64,000 nt of DNA from Diplosphaera chodatii (GCA_032358165.1 JAALGY010000041.1:2480001-2544000); one strand, 5' to 3'; positions 44,728 through 56,491 are shown, counted from the first letter of the stretch. Translations and numbers: made by a program. Notes: generated from the sequence alone by a model not told the origin.

Positions 44728-47700
44728 TCACCGCGTCGCCAGGGGCGAGCTGGCGCTGTGCGGGGCGCTGGCAGTGGCTGCAGTCAGCATGTGCCCCGAG
44801 GGGTGCCTTGACGGGCTGCCGTTCGAGGACCCCGCCACCGATGGCTGCCGTGCGAGGGTCTCGACGGCCAGCATGCGCCGCAGGCGGCCAATCACCGTCT
44901 CGAAGTCCGGACGGTCGTCCGGGCTCTGGGCCCAGCAGGCGCGCATGAGCTCCAGGTAGGCGCTGATGCCTCCAAAGGTGCCGCCCGGCGTCACGCCGAT
45001 GTCTGCCGGCACATCTGGCCGCAGGTGCTCCGGTCCGGTCACCATCGCGTGCACCTGCCACGTGTTCTGCTGGTGCCAAGGCACCTCCCAGGTCAGGAGC
45101 TCCCACATGATGACGCCGAACGAGTACACGTCGGCGGCGACCGTGTAGGGGAGGCCCGCCAGGATCTCGGGCGCCAGCCACCGCGGGTTGCTGGCCACCA
45201 TGCTGCTCAGCACCACGCTCTCCTCCATCACCCGGCTCAGGTTGAAGTCGCACACCTGCGGCGTGACACAGCATGCCGGCGTCGAGGGCCGCTTCAGGAT
45301 GCACACACGCATTGCTGGGTGCATAAATGAGTGGGTCAAAGTGGCCATCACTCACACCTTGAGCTTCCAGTGCTTGTCGACCAGCAGGTTGGGCGACTTC
45401 AGGTCCCTGTGGATGATGGGCGGGTCGCACAGGTGCAGGTGCAGCATGCCCTGCAGCACAGCACACGCAACCGTCAGACCTGTGCTGTGTCGGCAAGAAC
45501 ACAGGACATGACACTCACCGCGGTTCAAGCAGCGGAAGACAAATCCATAGTGTGGCTGGCATTCATGGAACGCAATGCTCGTGCTCGCGTCACGTGAAAT
45601 GTACATGATCCCCACAATGCATCAATCTCATGTTATCATGTTAATGAAAGCAAAATTCAAAAACGCTTCCAGCGTCGGCACCTTGGCGGCGTCCATGGCC
45701 ATGTTGAGGCGGCGGGGCCAGTCCAGGGCGGCGCGGTGCGCGACGGAGGCCCGGCCGCGGCGCAGCACATCCGTCAGGCTGCCCTTGGAGCAGTACTCCG
45801 TCACGATGCACGCCGGCTCCGCGCACACGCCCAGGTAGCTGATGACGTTGGGGTGCCGCACGCTGGCCATGATGCCCGCCTCCTTCTGCAGCGCATTGAG
45901 GATGGGGTCTGGGGACCCAGCCGATGGGCAGGGGTCCAGCGGCAGGTCATCATCGTCCAAATGATCGCCGGTCTGCCGGTGCAGCACCTTGACTGCAACT
46001 GTTGTCTCGCGCCACCGCGCCATGTACACCCGCCCAAAGCTGCCCTCGCCAATTTGCTTGAGGAAGGTCAGCTCCTTGTACATGATCGGCCAGAGCTCAG
46101 CGGAGGTCGCGGTCCAGCGCTGCCGAGCCTCGTCCTCGTTGATGACCTCCACCTCGGACACGACATCGCTGACGCCGCGCTGCAGCTGCCCCAGCGGCCC
46201 GTGGAGCCCCATCTGGGGGTCGTGTGTGCTGTCGCCGCCCATGCCGAGGGGCGTCTCCCAGCCGCTGGGCGAGCCCAGCAGGCCGCTGCTGTTGCTGCGC
46301 ATGAAGGCTCCAGCCGGCAGCAGCAGCCCGGCATCCGAGTGGCCTCCCGGCGTTTCTGTGCCGCCGGCGCCCTGGGCAGAGTGGCCGCCAGGTGTGCCCG
46401 GCATGCTGTACGCATCGCGCACGCTGTTGGGCACATCCTGCAGGCTGGCCGAGCTGCCGTTCTGCTGGTTTGCGTTCTGCAGGTGGGCCGCCATCGCCAG
46501 CGGCGTAGCTGCACCGCTGCGTGCATGTGCGTGCACCTGTCCATACACTGGGCGCTCCGCCTTGGCAGAGCCCTCCGCGCCGTTGGCCAGGAAGGCTTTG
46601 CTGCCGTACATGCCGCCAGGGCTGTCAGCAGTCGGGCGCGAGCTGCTGCTGTCTCCGCTGGGCCGCTGCTTGGCGCTGCGCCTGTTGAAGGGCCAGCAGG
46701 AGGGGTGCGGCCCGGTGGCACCGGCATAGCCGCCGCCAGAGCTGCTGCCAGTGTCTGATGCCGACTCGATGTCCCCCTTGCCGCTGGTGGCCAGGTTCGC
46801 GCCCTCCGCAGCCGATTGCTGCCGGCGCCGCCGACGCACCAGCCAGAACCAGATGGCCGCAGCGAGCAGCAGCCCGAATGCCAGGCCGCCTATGACGCCG
46901 CCGGCTATGGCTGCAGTGTTGCTGCTGCCCCCGCTGTCGCCACCACCGGCTGGGATGGGCTCTGCACCAGGGACAATGGATCCGTCTGGCTCCGTGCCCC
47001 CTGGCGACGCCGCTGGAGAGGGCGCGCCATCGCTCGGCCCCACCGACAGCCGCACCGCCTGGGCGTCAAGCCCAGAGCTCTGCAGCGCCTGCAGCATGCA
47101 GCAAAGTTTGCGTCAGGACCTGTCTGCGGGCCGGCCTGGACCCCCTTGAACTCATGCTGTAGATCATCAGACTGGTGTGGAGGGTTATTGCTCATAGTGC
47201 TGCAGATAAGTGTGCAGCTCGCCTCAACTTGGTCGTGCCAGAATGAGTTCTTAACAACCAGAGGGCGGCACCTTTGTAAACGTGCCATTTGCCACAGACG
47301 TCTCCATGAGCTGCGTGGTGTCTGCCTCCTTTGCAGCTGTTGTTCGCACTTGGACGTTGATGATGACCGCACCCTCACTGACTTGTTGGTGAAGTCGTCG
47401 CCGGCTGCATACAAACAGGTAGCACCCATAGCGTGAGTGGCTGGCCAGGCAACTGGTCACGGCCACACCGTATATATACTCTGCTGTCATAAGCGCTTCG
47501 GTAGACACTGGCGACTACTCACGGTGTTGCTTGCAGTAGCCCAGCTGCTTCCGTGACGAGTGCATCGTCAAGATGCGGGGCCACCGCAGCTTCGTCCATA
47601 GAAGCCAGGCGCCTGCCAGTGGACTGTGGGGGCGGCTGTGCAGCGGCCGAAGGCGCTGGGGCAGCCGCGGGCGTGCTGGATGGGACCTGAGCACGCCAAA

Positions 47701-50700
47701 TAGTCCCGCTGTTATCCTCAAGAACCTTGACCAACATGTATGAAGGCCGCACTGTTGGATAGGAAACTGTTGGATGGATGCAGCGTCACCAATGCCAGCC
47801 GAGCTATGAGTATGCCCATCCTTGAGGGTAGTAACTTCAATAAGTGTCCACGCACCGGTGCACCAACGGTGTAGCTGGTGATGTTGATGGCTAGAGGGTC
47901 GACCGGCTGCAGCGTCAGCTTCAGAGCGTTGATGACCGCGTCCTCCTTGCCATCAAAGTTCACCACATATGGACCTACAATCCAACATGGTAGTCAGAAT
48001 TTGACGGCTTTGCTGTCGGATGAAAGAAGCAGGGCAAAGTCCCAAGCGCAGAGCCACAGAACAAAGCCAGCAGGGTAAACTCCCAGAACAGCATTCCTCA
48101 CCAATGAGAACCAGACGGAACTGGATGAGGACAATCTGGTCGGGTGCCAGCGCAGCACTGGCTGGCTCAGGCGCCGGCGCAAGCACAGCTGTAGGGCTGC
48201 CCAGGTCCACAGCAGGCCCAGGCGCGAGGGTGAGCTCTGAGCAGCATCAAACAAGCTTGGGCTCACAACATGGCACATCAATTGCCGGCTGTCAGCTGCA
48301 AACCCTGTCTGTATCATCCACGGCACCATGCACCATGCCACTGGCTCAAAGCCATCGATGCAACCATCGATGTCTGCAGGTGCAACTGGCACGAAGCAGG
48401 TGCTTCTGGTTGCCGTGCACCGCCTGCCACCTGGCAGCCCCGAGCTGTGACCAGGGCGCGGTGGGCTGCGCTGAGCCGAGGGCTGGGGCGCCGGTGGAAG
48501 CGGGGTGTAAGATGCCACTGGCAGCTGTGATGGCAGCTTTGTGGCTGATGGCACAGGTGTTGGCTGGGGGGGTGCGGGGTGACCCACGTCCGGCCCCAGG
48601 ACCCCTTGGCAACCCAGCAACAGCAAGTGGTCTCAGGGCGTGTGTCAGGAGGGGAGCAGCTGCCGATCAAATGCACCTGAGGATGGCGTCAACGCAGCTG
48701 ATCCCTCTGCTGACGGGGCGTCTGTGCACAAAAACCAGTCCAGAGCGTCAAGTGGGCTTGCGATGGGCTGCGGGGCCAATGCACAGGACAGGCAGGGTTG
48801 GCGGAAGCAGGCATGCCTGACACCAAGGCATTCTGGCTCCGTGTCTGCACCTTGGAGGTAGGCGGACAGCAGGCACACATCCAGGGAAGTCGCCGCTGGC
48901 GCCTGCGCCGTCAGGTACCGCCCAGCTGCCGCACAGCCGAACAGCGTCTTGCTATAACCTGGCAGGTTGGCGATGGTGGCCAAACACAGCGGGTTCTCTG
49001 TGCCGGAGACCACGGTCTTGTTGCCAACCCGCAGATTGAGCTCCGTGAGATCCGACTGGCCAAGGTCCACGCCAATCGCAGCAAACTGGCCGCGGTAGCC
49101 CAGGTCAATGGTGACCCAAGGCCCGGTCGCAGCGCTCTTGGCAGACACGGCCGAGCAGCCCTGCGAATTTGACTTTCGAAGTGTCAAGCGCAAGACTCAG
49201 CCGGATTGCTGCTGGAGAGCGAGAGACAACGCCGTATGCAGTCTGTGATAGTGCACGACTCACAGTGTCCGCTCCATCAGTGACCAGAAACGCGCCGCTG
49301 CCGCCCGAACCGGAGGCCTGCTTGCTGCTGGCTGCGTTGGCCGCCACCGGGAAGACCTCAACTCCGCACAGGCTTACGGCAGCGCCGCTCAGCCGGCTCA
49401 GTGTCAGGTACCGCCCTTTGCCATTGCAGACCTGCGCGACCAAACACTGAACGCAATCAGGCTTGAGCTTCCAGCGGTCACACAAGCAGTGAACGAGATT
49501 GTGCTGCTCATTTTTGAAACTGCTTGCCCGCTGACACACCTGCGCGCTGGTGGCGTTTGCCTCAATCTGGACGCCAACAGAGCACTCCGCATTGGACAGC
49601 GGTGACTCGTTGTCGCCTATGGCGATCTTCAGATCCCCAACACCCGTCTGCATGGCGATGACCAGCCCGACAATGTCTGTAGACACTCCCAAATCCAAGC
49701 TCCACCTGCAGGCGGCAGAAGGCAGTCTGATCAACACACACACGCAGCCAGTGTTGCAGAAGCAATGCACGTTTTGAGAAACCACACCCAGGAGCACCCT
49801 GCTGTACACTGGACTCACCAAGCCGGAGATGCCTTGGTGCCATCGCGTGTGAGTGAGCAGGTCCCATCAGCAGTTGCAGCTGGGGATGCTACTGCAAGGC
49901 CCGCGGCACCAGCGCCGACTGTGGTTGATTGGGAGGCCACTTTGCCGTACGCAATGTTGCCGCCTGAACAAGCACAATCACAGGCATGACTATGGTTGCG
50001 GACATCAGGCATAGCGAGCACAAAACCAAGCAGTGCAAATGTGAGGCCCAGTCAATCCACCTCTCAGGCCCGAATATATGTGCTGCGCACCAAGGTAGGT
50101 TGGCGCTGCGTTTGTCGGATAGCAAGGGCGTGTGAGACTCGTGCCAGGTGCCACGGGCCCATTGACATTGGCTGACGGATTGAACTCCAACAGGTCTGCC
50201 AGTGACACCTGTACATGTGAGGATTCCATGGTCATGTTCGTGTGTTCCATTGCAGCAAGTGTTTGTGTGTTCCATTGCAGCAAGTCACTCAAGTGGCACC
50301 ACACAGACCCAGCCTGTGTGTTTACCTGGGCCTCGACAGATATGTCAAAGAGGTTGGTTGCATTGGCGGACGTCGTCAGGCTGCCGCATCCCTGGGCACA
50401 GCTGCCCAGGGTGCCTGTCAGCGGGAAAGCCGCGCCGGAGCTGGATGTGTACTGCACGGTGTACGATGTGTTGGCGGGCAGCGGGCCACACATCTCGGTG
50501 TTGCCGGGCCGCAGCAGCAGCTCGCCCAGCTCAGGAAACGCCGTGCGGGCGACCCACGCAGCCGGCAGTCCACCTGTCAAATCGTTGTTCTGCAGGTAGA
50601 GGCCGGCAAGCAAAGGCCAGCGGCCGCGGGTGCCCCACTGCGACGGCAGGTCGCCGTTCAGGCTGTTGTTGCTGAGCAGCAGGTGCACCAGCGCCGGAAA

Positions 50701-51411
50701 GCTGCCGTTGCTGCCCCACGCCGAGGGCAGCTGCCCCGAGAAGCTGTTGTTGGACAGGTCCAGGTTCTCAAGCGAGGTGAAGCCGCCGGCATCGCCCCAG
50801 AAGGGCGATAGCGTGCCCTTGAGCTTATTGCGCGACAGGTCCAAATCCGTCAGGTTTGCAAAAGCGTCTGGGTCCGACCAGGTGGTGGGCAGGCCGCCCG
50901 TGACGTTGTTGTCGCCAAGCTGCATGCTGGCCAGCACTGGCCAGCGGCCCGGGCGCCCCCACTCGGACGGCAGCCCACCGTCCAGCTGGTTGCCGTTCAG
51001 CAGCAGCTGCTGGAGACCGAAGAGCGCGGTGGCGGAGCCCCACGTGTCCGGCAGCGCGCCGCTCAGCTGGTTGTTAGCAAGGTTTAAGATCTCCAACTGC
51101 TCCAGGCTGCCAAGGGCCTCTGGAAGCGAACCAACCAATCCCACTCCTTGCAGGGAGAGGCCAGTGACTTCGCCAGCGTCATTGCAGGCTACTCCCGTCC
51201 AGTTGCACGTGTCCTGCGTCGCATCTGTCCACCCCTGGAAGTCGCCGGTCACCGCCGCCCAGTTGCTGACACCCTCTCGGAAGCTGAGCAGCACATCGCC
51301 TGCAGTCGTGTTTTGCTGGGCCGCTGCCGGTGCAACCGCCAGCGCCACCAGCAGGCATGCCGCCACAGCAAGCCGGCAGGCTGCCCGCCCGCCGGCGTGC
51401 ACTCGACTCAT
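44728..51411 (-). CDS. Receptor-like kinase: LRR + two fucolectin/F5-8C-like modules + SEA-like module + TM + TKL-type kinase
   Basis: ATG 51411 begins a secretion signal (MSRVHAGG then LAVAACLLVALAVAPAAAQ). One long exon (to about 50,330) encodes an LRR N-cap with DTCNWTGVACND and about seven LRRs (such as LEILNLANNQLSGALPDTWG). Further exons encode a first module from NIAYGKVASQSTTVG (about 49,965) to SLCGVEVF (about 49,360), with WSLDLGVSTDIVGLVIAM, and a second from GPWVTIDLGYRGQFAAIGVD to TSLDVCLLSAYLQG (about 49,120-48,860); both resemble fucolectin/F5-8C lectin-type folds. A Pro-rich linker and SEA-like segments follow (IVLIQFRLVLIG, 48.1 kb; NVQVRTTAAKEADTT, 47.3 kb). The membrane span GLAFGLLLAAAIWFWLV (about 46,850-46,910) leads to the kinase: IGEGSFGRVYMARW, VAVKVL, HRDLKSPNLLVD, then CDFNLSRVM (DFN replacing DFG), NPRWLAPEIL and DVYSFGVIMWELL. 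Stop 44,728-44,730. This is presumably a surface receptor for a glycan or peptide; the ligand is unknown. Confidence 0.88.
50236..50285 (-). repeat. Tandem duplication in a receptor-kinase intron
   Basis: A unit of about 25 bases containing gtgtgttccattgcagcaag occurs twice in direct succession. It lies in the short intron after the LRR exon (donor gtaaac near 50,326, acceptor near 50,213). Confidence 0.75.
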
Positions 51412-51440
51412 TGAAAGGCCTTGCTGGTGTCCACCTCCAT
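51408..51440 (-). promoter_or_regulatory. Ten-codon upstream ORF overlapping the receptor-kinase start
   Basis: ATG at 51440 opens MEVDTSKAFQ and stops at a TGA whose TG are the second and third bases of the main ATG (sequence ATGA, 51,411-51,408). Such stop-start overlap would force scanning ribosomes to translate the uORF first and reinitiate or leak past it, so it could dampen receptor synthesis. The sequence is clear; the regulatory effect is inferred and requires transcription to begin upstream of 51,440. Confidence 0.55.
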
Positions 51441-52963
51441 TCCCCACCGGCTACATCCTGCATTGTGATCATGGCGATACCATGAGTTTTGCATGGACAC
51501 GCAGATCATCACACACTCGTGTGTTTGTTACCATCTGGACGCTCAGCACCCGCTGACCTTCGCGGACTGCTGACAGCGGAAGGCTGCACGCGCGAGGCAG
51601 CAGGCCGCATGCATGACCCTGGCCAGCAGGAAACTCCTACCGTGCACTTTCTTACCTATAAGCGCTTCCTGTACTGAACTCGACCCAGGCCTGCCTGCTC
51701 AGCCAGCTACTGCCTTGTGAACAGGCAAGCTGCTTGCAATGTTGGCCTGCGCTGAGTATGCGCTATCTCAGGGGCCCAAACTCGGCCTGGCCTGAGACCA
51801 ACTTCCGAGGCCTTTCAAGCCTGGCTTGACGAAGGACAAGCCGCAACGTCGAGCGGCCGCGACTAGTCACGAGCCTCGCCCTCGTTCACTTGAATGAGCG
51901 GCCTAGGCTGTGATCCTGACTGTGACGCGACAGCCGGAGCCATCCGCTTGCTCCAGCCCACTTGTAACGTGACCTCGCTCCCGCCCAGTGCATCGCGCTC
52001 ACGGGCGACACGGCGTGCGCGATAGCTCGAGACAGCGGAGCTGCACGCGTCGCCAGCGCTTGCAGGCGCCGCGAGCTGCCGACACACTGCTGTCGTCATG
52101 TGGCGCGGTTACTGTTTGCCAGCCTCACCTGACCCCGGTCCCCAGTGCGGCTGCTGCCGTCACCGCTGCGCCCAGCCGGCCGATGGAGTGCGGGTCACAC
52201 CTCCCGTCTGCGTGCGTACTGCAGCAGCACTGGTGGCACGCGCCCGCGTGGGTGGCAGGCAACCGCTGCCGAGAATGTGCGTTGAGCCAGCGGCGATCAG
52301 CCAGCAGCCCGGTGACCAGCACCTTACAGCAGGAACATCCGCTGCGCGTTGCCGTTGCCGTGGCGCAGCGTATGTCTGCTCGGGTGGTGCAGCAAGCTCC
52401 TTGCATGTCGGAGCTAACTTCGAGAGTAGCTCTGTTAGGGTTGTCCATAGAAGCATAGATCATCCTAGACAGTGTGACAGCTCACTGCGTGTCACAGGCG
52501 AGAAGCCCGACTGATTCAAAGCACTATTGCGTCGTTCACTTGCATCGTTGCATGTGCTACCTTTGTGATATACGCCGACTGCTCGTGGGCCGTGAACAAG
52601 CAACGTGCTGGTGTCCGGGCCCTGAAACATCCTTGGACTCCTTTGACCGCTTGGTACAGAAAACATCCGCAGTTGCCCTCAAAAGCCTGCGTACCTGCCG
52701 AAATGTGATCATCAATACACTGCAACATCGACAAGATTGCGTGCATGATGCTCTCGGTGCCTGGATGTCAGTGCAGGTGGCACCGCGGTCCTGCACACAG
52801 CAAGGGTCAACATGCAGACACTGCGGCTGATGCGTTCGGCATCGAGACTCGACACTGTTCACGCACAGTTGTTGCAGGTAGCACACAGTGGGGCGTTTGC
52901 TTCGGCGCATCGGGATGTGCTGTGCATGCTGTGCTGAGTCAGTGTCACGCTGGGGTGCAAGGC
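51441..52963. promoter_or_regulatory. 1.5-kb divergent spacer between receptor kinase and Whirly genes
   Basis: The largest divergent spacer in the window. It contains one possible small minus-strand ORF (51,863-52,099). Other open frames on both strands (51,988-52,514) overlap one another, start with non-ATG codons or show no domain. The remainder is presumably promoter and 5' UTR. Confidence 0.35.
51863..52099 (-). CDS. Possible small ORF of 78 codons, no recognised family
   Basis: ATG 52099 opens MTTAVCRQLAAPASAGDACS and runs to a stop at 51,863. The product is Ala/Ser/Arg-rich with no domain, signal peptide or membrane span. It lies alone in the divergent spacer. It could be a small gene, the last exon of an unseen gene, or chance; I favour chance. 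Confidence 0.2.
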   Translation of the reverse strand: MTTAVCRQLAAPASAGDACSSAVSSYRARRVARERDALGGSEVTLQVGWSKRMAPAVASQSGSQPRPLIQVNEGEARD

Positions 52964-54426
52964 ATGCTGCGGGAGCACGCTGCTCATCGGTACTTGTCAC
53001 TGCAGGCAAGAACAGCGTTGTCTGCTCCGCATGCTGCGCCGCACACAATCCAGCGCGGCACGCTTCCAGCAGCCAGGCTCCCATTGATAGTGCGAGCGGC
53101 GGCATACCAGGCAGCGACTGAGGAGCCGCCATCACCAGTTTCCTTCAAGCCCCGTGTGTTTGCCGACTACTCTATCTACAAGGGCAAGGGTGCACTGAGC
53201 CTCAAGGTGATTCTGCGAGCAGTACTTGTCCCGGCCAAAGGCATGAAGTCAGAAGTTGGTAGCCAAGCATTGCATCACAGATGGCCATCACTTGCGCTGT
53301 GTGTCTTGCCAGGCCATCAAGCCCGAATGGAAAGAGACTGTCACTGCAGACATTGGGTTGAACAGGGCGGGCTCCATGTTTTTCGAGTTTGCACCCGCTG
53401 ATCAGAGCGCCGCACAGAATGGCTTTGGGGAGCGGCGTTATGAGTGGACGAAGAAACAGGTCAGCTGGAGCAACATCAGGCTCTTCAACGATCCACCTGT
53501 TCTGGCGCTGCCTGCAGCATGATGTGATTCGGCTTTGATGCACTAAGCAATACCTTGCATGTGCAGACGTTTGCGCTTAGCCCAACAGAGATGGGCGGCT
53601 TCATCGTGCAAGACAATTTCTCGATGATGCACGATCCTGGAAAGGGCAGACAGTGAGTTTGCATGCTTGTCGCTTCTGGACTCGTCATGCAGTCACTTGC
53701 TGGTCGTGGAAGTCACTTGCTGGTCGTGGAAGTCCTGTCGCTCAGGTTTTCAGCTTCACACTCCCTTGAAGCCTGCTCTTTGTGGTGCTGCAGGAATGAG
53801 GGCCAAGGTGATGGGCTATGCGCACAAGCTTGGCTCCTGCTGAGCTGCTGACTGCCTTCCCGTCCCGCAGCAGAGTGTTCCGATCCGACTCAGTCCCTAA
53901 CATGATCCTTGTTGGTCTGCAGTGCTGAAGACCCTGAAGGTGCAGGCCATGCCAGATGGTGGCGTGATGCTCAGTCTGACGGTGTGTCGGCACTCTGGAT
54001 GCCCTCTTCGTCATAGATAGTCATAGACTAGCGCCTTCAACCAATGAAGCTGGCCATCGTGCACCTGCACTTTCAATCACTTTGCTAGATGTGCCCTCAG
54101 GTCAAAGATCCGCAGCAGCCGGCTGGGAATTTCTATGTGGGCATCCCACTGACACCGGCTGAGTACGGCGTGATCAAGTCTCTTGCCAATGTAAGCTGTA
54201 GTCTGACGAACATGATAGGCGGACTTCTGCTAGTATGCTGCTGCTTCTGAATGCATATGTTTGCGAGTGCGCTAGGTCAACAATGTCAATGCACATGCGT
54301 TGCAATGAATCGCTGAGATGCTCATGTTCACTGCAGTTCATCATCCCAAGGGCGCTGGGCTTTGATCAAATTTTTGCCGCAGAATCAGTTGCAGACTCGC
54401 CGTCTGCTGATATGCCGCCCTTCTGA
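52964..54426 (+). CDS. WHY1: Whirly single-stranded-DNA-binding protein (plastid or mitochondrial)
   Basis: Whirly proteins bind single-stranded DNA in plant organelles, protecting genome stability, and some act in the nucleus. ATG 52964 opens a leader (MLREHAAHRYLSLQARTALS...LPAARLPLIVRAAAYQ) fitting an organelle transit peptide. The mature part starts near FKPRVFADYSIYKGKGALSL; exon 1 ends at 53,206. Exon 2 (53,312-53,459) encodes IKPEWKETVTADIGLNRAGS, FFEFAPADQ and RRYEWTKKQ; exon 3 (about 53,568-53,651) TFALSPTEMGGFIVQDNFSM with HDPGKGRQ; exon 4 (about 53,923-53,980) LKTLKVQAMPDGGVMLSLT; exon 5 (about 54,102-54,190) NFYVGIPLTPAEYGVIKSLA; and exon 6 IIPRALGFDQ, ending at TGA 54,424-54,426. 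The six exons join in frame and cover the whole Whirly fold. The diagnostic KGKAALS motif reads KGKGALS. Assignment to WHY1 rather than another paralogue is nominal. Confidence 0.93.
53691..53730 (+). repeat. 20-base perfect tandem duplication in Whirly intron 3
   Basis: The unit agtcacttgctggtcgtgga at 53,691-53,710 is repeated exactly at 53,711-53,730, inside the intron after the HDPGKGRQ exon. Confidence 0.95.
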
Positions 54427-54571
54427 TGGAACAGCAGGTCATGGCAGCCTCATGCACAGGGGTTTTCGGCAGTTGTGTAGACTTGCATGGGGGTGGATTG
54501 CCGTTCCGAGAGCGCCTCTGACTCAGCAGCGTAGGAAAGTGCAAGCTGACTGTATCACTTGACAGCATGTA

Positions 54572-56491
54572 TCATTTGTGGTCGGATGTCATTAGCTGCT
54601 CAGCAACGTGGAAAGCTTGCTGCGACGTGTTTCCCCCACAGCAGATCACCACACCAGTTGTGCTCGATGGCGGCCCTGACCTCGCCTGGCCCTGCCCATA
54701 CTTGATGGCACATGCTACTGCCATAGCGGCCGAGCCTGTGATAGAATAAGCGACATCAGGGTGACGAGGGACATGCTTTGATTGACAATGGTATAGAACA
54801 TTGGCGAAAACACTCGAGGCGTGAGATCACACCTTCAAGCAGCATCCCGTTGTGGTGCTCCCTCACACCCAGCATGGCAGCCGCAATCTCAGGTTCGGAT
54901 GCTGTAACCCAGGCATCCACAAAGCGGCTGCATGGCTCCAATGTTACTGAGCCTGGCTCCTGCAACACCACAGTGATGCTCCCACATGAAGCGCATGTCG
55001 CGGCCTCTGTGTTGTCCCTCAACTCAAGGAACAGCACAAGCTGTGCTAGTACACAGGCAGATCAGTGTCATGCATGTCGCCCACCACACCGCCGGCGCTA
55101 CCGTCCGACAGCGTCTCGCTGCTAGGCTGGTCCACGATGTGGCCAGCTGCCACTGATGCTTGCATGACGTTGCTGGCCGCAGGCTGGCATCCCACTACTT
55201 TAATGCTCGGGTCCACCGACTTCAGCACTGCTGCCATCCCTGCCCATGACCAGTGAAGCCATTGAGTGAGCTGGATGTGCGTTGTGCTGTCTCTCATGTG
55301 CATGGCATGTCAATGCACGCCCTGGACCACAGTGTGGGTGCAATAGCGCACCACCGCACAGCCCACCGCCTCCCACAGGGATGAACACGGCTAGGTTGCA
55401 ACCCGGCAGCCGCAACTCTGTCAGCAGCTCTAATGCGCATGTGCCTGCGCCACCAGCCACCTGCAGACTACCAGGCACACCTGCCTACGCGTACACGGCA
55501 TCCAATTGCACGCAGCAGCACCTGTGCATGATATATTCATCATCTGTGTGCGCTCGTGTATGCGCTCAACCTTGCATCATTGACTGCTTGCACATGCACA
55601 GCACCCTGGTGCTTATGGCCACAGGACAGCATGCAAACGGACTCAGCACCTTGAGGTCATTGTATGGCGAGCAGTAGACTGCGCCATCACGATCAGCCAC
55701 CCGCCGGGCTTCGATTTCGGCTTCAACCACATCGTGGCCATGGCAGGTGATGTCTGCACCGGCGTTCTGCAGCGTCGCCACCTTGGCTGGTGATGCGCTC
55801 GCGCCAAGATAGATCCGCGGCCGCACCACTGGCCTGCAGCACACTTTGCTCATGATATGGCATCTGCGCACTGTGGAGACCCTGCTGGGTATTCGTACTA
55901 CTGACGGCAGCAATCAGCAACAATCGTATGTCACAATGTTGACATTACGCATCAGTATGAGTGTATCAGTCCGCTTGCCTGTCAGGGTCCTTCGCCTGCA
56001 GGGCGGCGCATGCGTGCAGCAGTGCGGCAGCAAAGTTGCCGGAGGAACAAGCCACGACACCCCGTGACAATTCAGCATCACTCAGTGAGAACACCTGCAG
56101 ACAGTGCCAGCACAGGGTTTCTTGGTGCGGTACACTGTATGTGGAGACTAGTACTACCCATCTTACTCCGTGGTCACTGCTGCAATTTTGAGGCAGCACA
56201 CCTTGTTCACAGCGCCTCGAGTCTTGAATGACCCTGTCGTCTGCAGGTTCTCCAGCTTGAGAAGCATGCGCGAGGTGCCAGCCTGGCGCAAGCAAGCACC
56301 AGCCTGAGCCACTGTCGTTTCGGCATGTCCCACATCGCTGCTTCGTACATATGTGCGACTGATTGCACGATTGGCAACACCTGTTGTGCCGCCCATGGCG
56401 ATGGCACGATCGGCGTTGCCACCACGCCGCCACCCTGCACACGGTCTGCCGCTGCCCAGGCTTCGCCAACCAGAGGGTGCAACGCCTGCAT
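54572..56491 (-). CDS. Fold-type-II PLP enzyme, serine racemase / threonine dehydratase family
   Basis: These enzymes racemise serine or deaminate serine, threonine or hydroxyaspartate with pyridoxal phosphate. ATG 56491 opens MQALHPLVGEAWAAADRVQG and VVATPIVPSPWAAQQ, which splices to AGTSRMLLKLENLQTTGSFK. That exon carries the Schiff-base lysine in SFKTRGA. Later exons give LSRGVVACSSGNFAAALLHA (about 56,030-56,090; the cofactor-stacking SSGN), PRIYLGASASPAKVATLQNA with GADITCHGHDVVEAE (about 55,710-55,830), LPGCNLAVFIPVGGGGLCGG (the GGGG phosphate-binding loop, about 55,350-55,420), SVDPSIKVVGCQPAASNVMQ (about 55,165-55,230), then EPCSRFVDAWVTASEPEIAA and the final exon GVVICCGGNTS, stop 54,572-54,574. 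All active-site landmarks are present. No ACT regulatory domain is attached, so it is closer to serine racemase or catabolic-type enzymes than to biosynthetic threonine deaminase. No targeting peptide is evident. Confidence 0.87.

Noticed and set aside
45736..46758. 340-codon + strand open frame
   Set aside because: It is the antisense of the receptor-kinase juxtamembrane and kinase exon, whose minus-strand reading has clear kinase motifs; GC-rich coding DNA often leaves the opposite strand open.
51851..51868. Adjacent NotI-like and SpeI-like sites (gcggccgc, actagt) suggesting vector sequence
   Set aside because: Flanks show no known polylinker or vector backbone and the sequence continues smoothly as algal spacer; coincidence is likelier.
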